This document shows positions 1 to 5,770 of a stretch of DNA of 7,232 bases, one piece after another (position 1 is the first letter of the stretch; every line of letters begins with the position of its first letter). Source of the DNA: CAZYMF01 sp964648215. Its GTDB lineage: Bacteria > Desulfobacterota > Binatia > HRBIN30 > JACQVA1. The translations under genes were made by a program, and so were the position numbers. The DNA is taken from assembly GCA_964648215.1 (NCBI GenBank), contig CAZYMF010000233.1, positions 1 through 7,232 of the forward strand, read 5' to 3'. Under the pieces are notes generated by a model, which saw only the letters and a list, made by a program, of their open reading frames with translations, ran no database searches and was not told where the DNA came from.

Positions 1-40
1 GCTGTGCGCCACGCGTCGCGCCGTGTCACGCCAGTGTCGC

Positions 41-63
41 CGGAGCGTCGCAATGACACTCCG
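41..63 (-). repeat. Imperfect inverted repeat directly after the receiver gene
   Basis: CGGAG at 41-45 pairs with CTCCG at 59-63. Inside it, after one C/A mismatch, GTC (47-49) pairs with GAC (55-57) around a 5-base loop. The structure begins directly after the stop codon of the receiver gene (64-66), where a terminator would sit, but no T-run follows it on the minus strand, so it is not a classical intrinsic terminator. A competing pairing, AGTGTC (33-38) with GACACT (55-60), is also possible. The TCGCAATGAC core resembles a dispersed intergenic repeat common in uncultured bacterial genomes; that is recollection, not a search result. I see no gene in bases 1-63. Confidence 0.45.
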
Positions 64-414
64 TCAAATGCCGAGTGCGTGGCGGACGGCGTCGACGTAG
101 GCGCGCGGTGGGGCCGGGCTCTGAATGTATCCGTGCGCCCCGGGGACGATGCTCTCGGCGTGGCGATCGCCATCGATCACCAGGACGCGCACTCCCTGCC
201 CGCGCACGGTGTTCCGCAACCGGGGCAAGATCTCGACCCCGCTCGCCTTGTCGACCAGCAACAGATCGGGTGGCTCGGCGAGGATGCGCTGCCAGATCGA
301 ATCGACCCCGTTGCACATCACCTCCACCTGCCCCAGTCCCTTCAGCGCCAGCACCTTGGCCAGCGCCGCGCTGAAGTCCGGGTCGCTGCAGTCCGCGATC
401 AGTATCCGAGCCAT
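64..414 (-). CDS. Single-domain, degenerate response-regulator receiver (CheY-like) protein
   Basis: A 116-residue protein that is one receiver (REC) domain with no output domain. The N-terminal strand MARILIAD carries acidic D8. The PPDLLLVD strand ends in D55, aligned with the phospho-acceptor Asp, and a GAHGYIQSP segment (92-100) occupies the usual GADDYLTKP position. Two switch residues are not canonical: the beta4 Thr/Ser is D81 (VLVIDG), and the beta5 Lys is S99. The second acidic residue of the usual DD pair is C9. Phosphorylation-driven switching is therefore doubtful; a pseudo-receiver or protein-interaction role is an inference. I chose the ATG at 412-414 because AAGGGGG lies a few bases upstream. 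An in-frame GTG at 460-462 would add 16 residues but has no ribosome-binding site. It is the last gene of the minus array, 72 bases after the small membrane protein gene. No histidine kinase is in the window. Confidence 0.8.
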   Translation of the reverse strand: MARILIADCSDPDFSAALAKVLALKGLGQVEVMCNGVDSIWQRILAEPPDLLLVDKASGVEILPRLRNTVRGQGVRVLVIDGDRHAESIVPGAHGYIQSPAPPRAYVDAVRHALGI

Positions 415-439
415 CCGTTCCCCCTTAGCAAGGGGATGG
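411..439 (-). promoter_or_regulatory. Hairpin over the ribosome-binding site and start codon of the receiver gene
   Basis: In the minus-strand transcript CCCCTT (435-430) pairs perfectly with AAGGGG (426-421) around a 3-base loop. Next to this, CCAT (439-436) can pair with the ATGG that contains the start codon (414-411), leaving a 6-base bulge. The purine-rich ribosome-binding site is one arm of the inner stem, and the AUG lies in the outer stem. If it folds, translation of the receiver would be restrained until the hairpin opens. The pairing is read directly from the sequence; regulation is inference. Confidence 0.4.
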
Positions 440-472
440 CCAGAGGTCGTGCCAGACGACACATTCGCCGGC

Positions 473-486
473 CCGACGCGCGTCGG
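473..486. repeat. 14-bp perfect palindrome CCGACGCGCGTCGG
   Basis: A perfect self-complementary 14-mer that abuts the stop codon of the small membrane protein gene (TAG at 489-487). As RNA it gives a 5-bp stem with a GCGC loop; as DNA it could be an operator half-site pair. There is no T-run after it, so strong termination is not expected. It lies in the 72-base gap before the receiver gene, together with the hairpin at 411-439. Confidence 0.45.
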
Positions 487-780
487 CTATTCGCGCTCGC
501 CGCTCTTGCGCACGCGTCCGGCCACGGCGCCGATGGCGATCAGCGTCAAGCCGTTCAGTCCGAGCAGCACGCCGCCGGACAGGAAGACGATCTGAAAGCC
601 GCGTTTGATTTGGGCCAGGCCGAACTCGAGCTTGTAGACGTCGTTGCCCGGATTGCGCGAAGCGATCAGCTCCTTGCGGGCATAGTCCCGATCGTGTGCG
701 ATCTGCAGGCCAAACGTGACCGCCAACGCCACACCGGCGGCGACCAGGAGGGTGCCGATCCATTTGCAAGCTCGCGCCAT
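487..780 (-). CDS. Small two-helix inner-membrane protein, function unknown
   Basis: A 97-residue protein that I do not recognise. A hydrophobic stretch at about residues 8-26 (WIGTLLVAAGVALAVTFGL) is followed by a charged loop of about 36 residues (HDRDYARKE...). A second hydrophobic stretch follows at about 63-87 (rich in G, L, V, I), and the protein ends in a short basic tail (GRVRKSGERE). Two transmembrane helices with the loop on the outside is the simplest topology; the first segment could instead be an uncleaved signal anchor. Its ATG (780-778) shares its A with the TGA of the upstream pantothenate kinase gene, so the two are probably translationally coupled. A GTG directly before this ATG is a possible alternative start, but the ribosome-binding site spacing favours the ATG. 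No catalytic motif is visible, and a role in pantothenate or CoA metabolism would be guilt by association only. Confidence 0.75.
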   Translation of the reverse strand: MARACKWIGTLLVAAGVALAVTFGLQIAHDRDYARKELIASRNPGNDVYKLEFGLAQIKRGFQIVFLSGGVLLGLNGLTLIAIGAVAGRVRKSGERE

Positions 781-1592
781 CACGTCTCCTCCTGCAGGCT
801 GCGCGCGGCGCCGATCGCGGTGGCGTACTCCGCGTGCGGCGGAATGATGAAGCTGCGCTCGAAGAGCAGGCGGGTGGCCTTGACGCGATCGACGAAGGGC
901 TTCACCCGCACCAGCTTGCCGGTCAGCACGATGTCGCGGTGGTGAGAGGCGCGCGCCGCCGAGACGCTGAGAACGACGATGACCTCGGCGATCATGTTGA
1001 CCAGCGCACGCGCCTTGTCCTCGGCGGTGACGTCCGAAGACAGCTTGCCGAAGTTGCTGGCGGTGGCGTCGGCGGGCAGCGTGCCCAGCGGACCGCCGGC
1101 GAGGTCGCCGACGGTGAGATCGATGCGGCTGAGGTCGCCCTTCTCGGCGAGCTGCTCCAGCGTCTCCAGCCGGGCCACGTTGAGCAGATGCTTCGACAGG
1201 CCCAGCAGCGTGCCGCCGCCGACGCCGGTACCGGCGACGTGGGTGATCTGCTCCCCCTTGACCGAGACGATCGCCGTGCCGGTCCCCAGCGAGACCACCA
1301 GGGCGTCCGTTTTCTCGGCCAGAGTCGAGCCGCCGACGCCGATGGCGGTGATCTCCGACACCTTGCGCACCGGAACGCCGAGCAGGTCGTCGCCCAGCAG
1401 GCGGGCGCCGCCGCCGGTGGCGGCGATGGCGGTGACCTGGCTGAGCTGGGTCTTGATGTCGTTGACCAGCTTTCCCAGGGCGCCGGCCGCGGCCGCGATG
1501 GGGTCGTTGGCCTCGACCGATACCACCCGGATGTCGTCGCCGAGCAGCACGGCGTCGGTGGTCGAGCCGCCGATGTCGATCCCGATGATCAT
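780..1592 (-). CDS. coaW: Type II pantothenate kinase
   Basis: Predicted to phosphorylate pantothenate with ATP to 4'-phosphopantothenate, the first step of CoA synthesis, in the cytosol. The 270 residues are close to the length of the staphylococcal enzyme. Visible marks are the N-terminal phosphate-binding loop GIDIGGSTTD (4-13); E80 in VRKVSEITAIGVGG, at the position of the catalytic Glu; the second phosphate motif VSLGTGT (100-106); the glycine-rich GTGVGGGTLLGLSK (121-134); the family signature TLPADATASNFGK (171-183); and the C-terminal EYATAIGAA (255-263). The sequence looks closer to the Clostridia-type branch than to Staphylococcus, judged from memory. A BadF/hydantoinase-like ATPase was considered, but the ASNFG motif argues for pantothenate kinase. 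GGAG lies just upstream of the ATG, with a short spacer. Type II enzymes such as the staphylococcal one escape CoA feedback inhibition; whether this one does cannot be seen. No other CoA genes are in the window. Confidence 0.9.
   Translation of the reverse strand: MIIGIDIGGSTTDAVLLGDDIRVVSVEANDPIAAAAGALGKLVNDIKTQLSQVTAIAATGGGARLLGDDLLGVPVRKVSEITAIGVGGSTLAEKTDALVVSLGTGTAIVSVKGEQITHVAGTGVGGGTLLGLSKHLLNVARLETLEQLAEKGDLSRIDLTVGDLAGGPLGTLPADATASNFGKLSSDVTAEDKARALVNMIAEVIVVLSVSAARASHHRDIVLTGKLVRVKPFVDRVKATRLLFERSFIIPPHAEYATAIGAARSLQEET
788..793 (-). promoter_or_regulatory. Ribosome-binding site AGGAGG of the small membrane protein
   Basis: A full AGGAGG reads on the minus strand at 793-788, inside the 3' end of the pantothenate kinase coding region. 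It is 7 bases from the ATG at 780 but only 4 from the GTG at 783, which is why I chose the ATG. A strong internal site plus a one-base stop/start overlap suggests the membrane protein is meant to be made well, together with the kinase. Confidence 0.6.
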
Positions 1593-1678
1593 TGTCTCCC
1601 TACGCTTCTCGAAGTCCCAAGAGTCCCAGCTCGAACCGTGCCTAAAGGATCACCGAGGGGAGCGACCAACGGGAGCGT

Positions 1679-1712
1679 GGGGCGAAGCCCCTTCTCGCCG
1701 GGGCCGCTGCCC
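1679..1712 (-). repeat. Two tandem GGGGC/GCCCC hairpins after the ArgA-like gene
   Basis: Two stems share the same 5-bp arms: GGGGC 1700-1704 with GCCCC 1708-1712 or one base later, loop 3-4 bases, and GGGGC 1679-1683 with GCCCC 1687-1691, loop GAA. The first touches the stop codon of the ArgA-like gene (TAG at 1715-1713). Because the arms are identical the hairpins can exchange partners. No T-run follows. They may stabilise the upstream message or attenuate read-through into the kinase gene. The rest of the 120-base gap (1593-1712) holds a short direct repeat, GGGAGCG at 1658-1664 and 1671-1677, and no recognisable promoter. Confidence 0.4.
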
Positions 1713-2954
1713 CTACTCTTCCACTTCGCTCATCTCGATCCGGTAGACCGTGACCTGGTGCCGCCGCGCCGGATCGTAGCCCACCCACTTGACCGGAGGA
1801 ACGTCCTCGATCGTCACGCGGTGGAAGCCGTGGCGCTCGAAGAACACCTGCGCTCGCTTCTCCGTGGTGCAGGCGAACACGTAGCCGAGCTGCTGCGCCC
1901 GCGCGTCGGCGAGCACGCGACGCACCAGGCGCGCCCCGACGCCTTCGCCCTTGAACCGCGTGATGGTGTAGAGTCCGACGATCTCCCCCGCCCGCTCCGC
2001 GGTGTAGGGCGCCGTCACCAGGGCGCAGATTCCGGCCAGGTGATGGCTGCTGATCGTGGCGCCGTAGCCGGTGAGCAGAAGCGCGCCGATCTCCTCGGGA
2101 CGGCGCAGCTTGAGAAAACCGTCGCGCTGGCCGCGCTCGATCAGCTTCTCGACCTCCTCGAACTCGTCCATGCGCAGCCGCTCGATCCGGCAGTAGTCGG
2201 CCAGCGTGAACAGCGTGCCCGAGCCCTCGTAGGTGAACAGCTCCCGCGCCAGCCCGGCCGGCGAGCACAGATTGACCGATCCGACGCCGCCGCGCAGCGC
2301 CTTGCGGGCGACGCGCAGGGTACGCCGCCGATCGGCCAGCCCGGCCCACTCCGCCTCGCCCTCGTGCAGCAGGGTGGAGAGAACCGGCTCGTCCATGAAG
2401 GAGATCTGCTGGCCGTCGATGCCGGAGATGCCGCCCGCCGACTCGACCAGCACCAGCTTGTGGGCGCCGAAACGCTCGGCGATGGTCGAGCTGACGTCGA
2501 ACAACCGGGCCTCGTCCTCCACGGCGCCGACGAACAAAGGGCCTTCGCGCAGGATTCCCCAGACGCGGATCAGCATGGCGAGGGTGGACTCCGGGCTGGC
2601 GAGCGCGTCGGCCTCGATCTCGGTGAACGCGGCGCTGCGCTGCTGCCCACGCTTGCGCCGGAACAGGCCGCGCGTCTCCTCGCGGAACAGCAGCGGGCCC
2701 AGGCGCCGCTGCAGGCGGCGCACGAGCTGTTCGCCGGAGAGGCGACCGCTGCCGCCGAAGAGGAGGAGGACCCGGGTGTCGTTGCGCAACAGCTCGCGGG
2801 TCATCAGCCCGAGAGCGGCGTAGTGCTTGTCGCGGGAGAACTCGCGCAGCGGCAGCGCGAACACGAGCGTGCGCCCGCGAAACTCGTCGAGGTAGAACTC
2901 CTTCTCGCTGAAGGACAGCTCGGCGGAGAGATCCGCTGCGGCCGGCTTGGTCAC
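1713..2954 (-). CDS. argA: ArgA-like N-acetylglutamate synthase (amino-acid-kinase-like domain plus GNAT domain)
   Basis: A 413-residue protein with the ArgA layout. An amino-acid-kinase-fold domain covers about residues 15-245 and a GNAT acetyltransferase domain about 255-410. Predicted reaction: acetyl-CoA plus L-glutamate to N-acetylglutamate, the first step of arginine synthesis; the kinase-like domain in this family binds arginine as an inhibitor rather than catalysing. Marks are EFRGRTLVFALP (24-35) at the first strand, RGGVGSVNL...ARELFTYEGSGTLF (221-249), which resembles the ArgA RGV...ELFTRDGIGT segment, the acetyl-CoA loop RFKGEGVG (333-340), and FFERHGF (371-377) near the C-terminus. 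The usual first-strand glycine pair (LGGE in E. coli ArgA) is replaced by LPLRE, so arginine regulation may differ. Start: GTG at 2954-2952 with a G-run a few bases upstream. An in-frame ATG at 3005 would add 17 residues but has no ribosome-binding site. No other arginine genes are present. Substrate assignment is moderately sure; the fold is sure. Confidence 0.75.
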   Translation of the reverse strand: MTKPAAADLSAELSFSEKEFYLDEFRGRTLVFALPLREFSRDKHYAALGLMTRELLRNDTRVLLLFGGSGRLSGEQLVRRLQRRLGPLLFREETRGLFRRKRGQQRSAAFTEIEADALASPESTLAMLIRVWGILREGPLFVGAVEDEARLFDVSSTIAERFGAHKLVLVESAGGISGIDGQQISFMDEPVLSTLLHEGEAEWAGLADRRRTLRVARKALRGGVGSVNLCSPAGLARELFTYEGSGTLFTLADYCRIERLRMDEFEEVEKLIERGQRDGFLKLRRPEEIGALLLTGYGATISSHHLAGICALVTAPYTAERAGEIVGLYTITRFKGEGVGARLVRRVLADARAQQLGYVFACTTEKRAQVFFERHGFHRVTIEDVPPVKWVGYDPARRHQVTVYRIEMSEVEE

Positions 2955-3064
2955 CGCGCCCCCATACCATAATCGCACCAGCCTCGTAATCGGCGGCGAG
3001 GCCATGCTCGTGGAGTGGGGGGCCGCCTTTGCGCGCCGCCGGCTTTGGGTTAAGAGGGGGCCCC
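2955..3064. promoter_or_regulatory. Divergent intergenic region, presumed promoters for both arrays
   Basis: About 110 bases lie between the GTG of the ArgA-like gene and the GTG of gamma-glutamyltransferase, so promoters for both directions are expected here. The only AT-rich patch is at about 2962-2972 (ATACCATAAT on the plus strand); on the minus strand it reads ATTATGGTAT and could supply a -10 element within about 15 bases of the ArgA-like start, giving an almost leaderless message. I find no convincing -35 partner. For the plus gene, AGAGGGGG at 3053-3060 is the ribosome-binding site, 4 bases before the GTG. Confidence 0.4.
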
Positions 3065-4759
3065 GTGAGCCGAGAGCCTTCCGTTCGATCCGCGTTTGGC
3101 GCCGCGCTGGCCGCCTTGGCCTGCGTGTCTCTGCTGCTCGGCTCCCGGGCCGAGGCCGCGTGGGGAACGCACGGCATGGTGGCGGCGGACCACGAGCTGG
3201 CCTCGGCCGCGGGGGTGGAGATCCTGCAGCGCGGCGGCAACGCCGTCGATGCCGCCGTCGCCACCGCCTTCGCCGTCGGTGTGGTCAACCCCACCTCGTG
3301 CGGCATCGGCGGCGGCGGATTCCTGCTGGCGTACTTCGCCAAGAGCGGTCGTGCCGTCGCCGTCGACTACCGCGAGCGCGCGCCGGCGGCGGCGACGCGG
3401 GACATGTTCGTGCGCGACGGCAAGGTGGTCCCCGAGCTCAGCCGCGTCAACGGCCTGGCCATCGGCGTCCCCGGCGAGGTGGCCGGGCTGGCGCGGGCCG
3501 TTCGCCGCTACGGGCGGCTGCCGCTGGCCACCGTGCTGGCGCCCGCCATCCGGCTGGCGCGCGACGGCTTCCCGATCGGCCGCCATCTGGCGGCGGAGAT
3601 CGCGGAGAACCGCGAGGCCATCGCGGCGCATCCGGCGCTGGCGAGCATCTTCCTCCACGCCGACGGCACGCCGCGCCCGCAAGGCGAGCTGCTGCGCGAG
3701 CCGGCTCTGGCGCACACGCTCGAGACAATTGCGGCCGACGGCCCGCGCGGCTTCTATCATGGGCCGATCGCCGCCGACGTGGTCGCGGCGGCGCAGGCCG
3801 CCGGCGGCATCCTCACGCTGGAGGACCTGGCGAGCTACCGCGCCAAAGAGCGGCGCCCGGTGCGCGGCCACTTTCACGGGCGGGAGGTGCTGTCGATGCC
3901 GCCGCCGAGCTCGGGCGGCGGCGTGCTGCTCGAGATTCTCCACATCATCGATCGCGACGACCTGCAGGCGCTGGGGCACAACTCCCCCACCCTGCTGCAC
4001 CTGCTCACCGAGGCGATGAAGCACGCGTTCGCCGACCGCGCCACCTTCTACGGCGATCCCGATTTCGTTCACGTGCCGCTGCTGCGGCTGCTCTCGTCCG
4101 GCTACGACGACATGCTGCGCGAGAGCATCAGCGCCGCCACCACCTTCGGCCGCGATTTCTACGGCATGCACGCGGCGGCGCCCGACGCCGGCACCTCCCA
4201 CCTCTCGGTGATCGACGCCGACGGCAACGCGGTGGCGTTGACGACGACCATCAACACGGCCTTCGGCTCGATGGTGGTGGCGCCGCGCAGCGGCGTGGTC
4301 CTCAACAACGAGATGGACGACTTCGCGGCGCAGCCGGGAGTTCCCAACGTGTTCGGTCTGATCGGTGCCGAGGCCAACGCGGTGGCGCCGGGGAAGCGGC
4401 CGCTGAGCAGCATGAGCCCCACCATCGTGCTGCATCACCGCCGGGCCGAGCTGATCCTCGGGGCGTCGGGCGGGCCGGTCATCATCACCGCCACGCTGCA
4501 GACACTGCTCAACGCGGTCGTGTTCGGGTACGACGCGGCTGCCGCCGTGGCCGCGCCACGCATCCACCACCAGTGGGTTCCCGACGTGCTCGCGGTCGAG
4601 CCGGGCATCCCGGCGGCGACGCGGGAGGCGCTGGAGCGCCTCGGTCACAAGCTGCGCGAGGTGCCGGCGCTGGCCGCGGTGCAGGCCATCCGAGTCACCC
4701 CAGGCGGCTACGACGGCGCCTCCGACCCACGCAAGGGCGGGCAAGCGGTCGGCTGGTGA
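3065..4759 (+). CDS. ggt: Gamma-glutamyltransferase (glutathione hydrolase) precursor
   Basis: A 564-residue secreted Ntn-hydrolase proenzyme. It transfers or hydrolyses the gamma-glutamyl group of glutathione and related peptides in the periplasm. Residues 1-31 form a signal peptide (basic start, hydrophobic AALAALACVSLLLG, cleavage likely after AEA). Autocleavage is expected before T377 in the motif DAGTSH, giving a large subunit of about 345 residues and a small subunit of 188. Conserved sites seen: R103 in DYRERAP (gamma-glutamyl carboxylate binding), NNEMDDF (414-420) with the substrate-binding Asp pair, the lid loop PGVPNVFGLIG (424-434), PLSSMSPT (446-453) with S448/S449, the oxyanion glycines in GASGG (466-470), HHQWVPD (501-507) and the C-terminal GASDPRKGG (551-559). 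Nothing essential is missing, so it should be active. Start: GTG at 3065, 4 bases after a purine-rich ribosome-binding site; the upstream in-frame ATG at 3029 would put extra residues ahead of the signal peptide. Confidence 0.95.
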   Translation: MSREPSVRSAFGAALAALACVSLLLGSRAEAAWGTHGMVAADHELASAAGVEILQRGGNAVDAAVATAFAVGVVNPTSCGIGGGGFLLAYFAKSGRAVAVDYRERAPAAATRDMFVRDGKVVPELSRVNGLAIGVPGEVAGLARAVRRYGRLPLATVLAPAIRLARDGFPIGRHLAAEIAENREAIAAHPALASIFLHADGTPRPQGELLREPALAHTLETIAADGPRGFYHGPIAADVVAAAQAAGGILTLEDLASYRAKERRPVRGHFHGREVLSMPPPSSGGGVLLEILHIIDRDDLQALGHNSPTLLHLLTEAMKHAFADRATFYGDPDFVHVPLLRLLSSGYDDMLRESISAATTFGRDFYGMHAAAPDAGTSHLSVIDADGNAVALTTTINTAFGSMVVAPRSGVVLNNEMDDFAAQPGVPNVFGLIGAEANAVAPGKRPLSSMSPTIVLHHRRAELILGASGGPVIITATLQTLLNAVVFGYDAAAAVAAPRIHHQWVPDVLAVEPGIPAATREALERLGHKLREVPALAAVQAIRVTPGGYDGASDPRKGGQAVGW

Positions 4760-4819
4760 GCGGCTGGCACTCTTTGCCGAAGCTCGCTAGATTGCGCTGA
4801 TTCGCCCGGGTCCACAACG

Positions 4820-5770
4820 ATGCCGTCACTGAAGGGGATCATCGGTTCGGTTTGGTTCAAGGCCGCGCTCAGCGTCGTGCTGCTCGCCGTCCTGCTGCAC
4901 GGGACCGACGTCTCCGAGCTGCGCGGCGCGGTGGCGCACGCCACCGCGGGCTGGGTCCTCATCGCCTTTCTGGGCTATCTCGGCAGCCAGCTCATCAGCG
5001 TGGTGCGCTGGCAGATGCTCGCCCGGCCGCTCGGCTTCGACGCCAGCTTCGGCCGCTACTTCGTCTGTTACTTCAGCGGCATGTACCTCAACCTGTTCGC
5101 CCCGAGCACGGTGGCCGGCGATATCGGCCGGGCGTTGTTTCTCGCCGGCGACAAGCGCAAGACGCTGGCGTTCACCACCGTCATCGCCGACCGCGGCCTC
5201 GGGTTCGTCGCGCTGACCTGGGTGGGCGCGATCTCCATCCTGGCGCAGCCGTACTATCCCGTGCCGGCTCTTCTGTATTACGCGGCCTGGGTGGTGCCGC
5301 CGGGGACGCTGGCGGCCTGGCTGTTCCTGCCGCAGCTGGCCGTGCGCGTGCTCCCCCCCGCCAACAAGTGGCGTATTCTGGTGGAGCGCGACCTGGCGCC
5401 CTACTGGCGCGATTGGCAGCTGCTGCTGCGCACGTCGCTGGTCGCCATCAGCTTCCACCTGGTGCAGATCGCCACCCAGGTGGTGCTCGCCTGGTCGTTG
5501 CAGCTGCAAGTGCCGACATCCTTCTTCCTGGTCTTCGTGCCGGTGGTGAACATCCTCGGGATGCTGCCGATCAGCCTGAGCGGCATCGGCATTCGCGAGG
5601 CCGGCTACGTGCTGGCGCTGGCCACCGTCGGCATCGACCGCGAATCGGCCATCGCCCTCGGCCTCCTGTCCAGCGCCGTGGTCCTGGCCAGCGGCGTGGC
5701 GGCGGGCGTCGTCTTCCTGCTCAACAAGGGGCCGGTCGCCGCGGCGGCGAGCGCCAACGGGGGGGAGTGA
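4820..5770 (+). CDS. Flippase-like integral membrane protein (lysylphosphatidylglycerol synthase TM-region / AglD / YbhN type)
   Basis: A 316-residue polytopic inner-membrane protein with about seven to eight hydrophobic segments, roughly at 12-27, 44-62, 78-97, 120-142, 150-171, 204-228, 235-255 and 276-301. The family marks are NLFAPSTVAGDIGRA (91-105), matching the usual P-S-x-x-GGD-x-x-R loop; ADRGLGF (123-129); and the late loop LPISLSGIGIREAGYV (249-264). Family members include the transmembrane half of MprF and stand-alone proteins near glycolipid or lipid-linked sugar genes, so lipid translocation or lipid modification is likely, but the substrate is unknown. There is no C-terminal lysyl-transferase domain. 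No glycosyltransferase or lipid gene adjoins it. The ATG at 4820 lacks a clear ribosome-binding site. The 60-base gap after ggt has a possible weak -10 (TAGATT, 4788-4793), so it may have its own promoter. Confidence 0.85.
   Translation: MPSLKGIIGSVWFKAALSVVLLAVLLHGTDVSELRGAVAHATAGWVLIAFLGYLGSQLISVVRWQMLARPLGFDASFGRYFVCYFSGMYLNLFAPSTVAGDIGRALFLAGDKRKTLAFTTVIADRGLGFVALTWVGAISILAQPYYPVPALLYYAAWVVPPGTLAAWLFLPQLAVRVLPPANKWRILVERDLAPYWRDWQLLLRTSLVAISFHLVQIATQVVLAWSLQLQVPTSFFLVFVPVVNILGMLPISLSGIGIREAGYVLALATVGIDRESAIALGLLSSAVVLASGVAAGVVFLLNKGPVAAAASANGGE

Noticed and set aside
1..945. A 313-codon plus-strand frame over the receiver and small membrane protein genes
   Set aside because: The receiver and membrane-protein frames on the minus strand carry recognisable domains and ribosome-binding sites; the plus frame shows none.
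834..2972. A 712-codon open frame on the plus strand running antisense to the kinase and ArgA-like genes
   Set aside because: Its product is Asp/Arg/Gly/Gln/His-rich low-complexity sequence with no domain, and it mirrors two well-supported minus-strand genes. Long antisense frames are expected in GC-rich DNA.
1642..3342. A 566-codon minus-strand frame spanning the ArgA-like gene and the start of ggt
   Set aside because: Arg/Pro/Ala-rich with no recognisable motif, and it overlaps genes with clear catalytic signatures.
3050..4744. A 564-codon minus-strand frame antisense to ggt
   Set aside because: His/Arg/Gln/Val-rich composition typical of a complement-strand shadow; no domain.
4765..4778. 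A sigma-54-like site (TGGCAC...TTGC) upstream of the flippase-like gene
   Set aside because: The GG and GC elements are 8 bases apart instead of the required 10, so the spacing is wrong.
2947..4800. A 617-codon plus-strand frame over ggt in another reading frame
   Set aside because: An Arg/Gly-rich shadow; the correct frame contains the signal peptide and all gamma-glutamyltransferase motifs.
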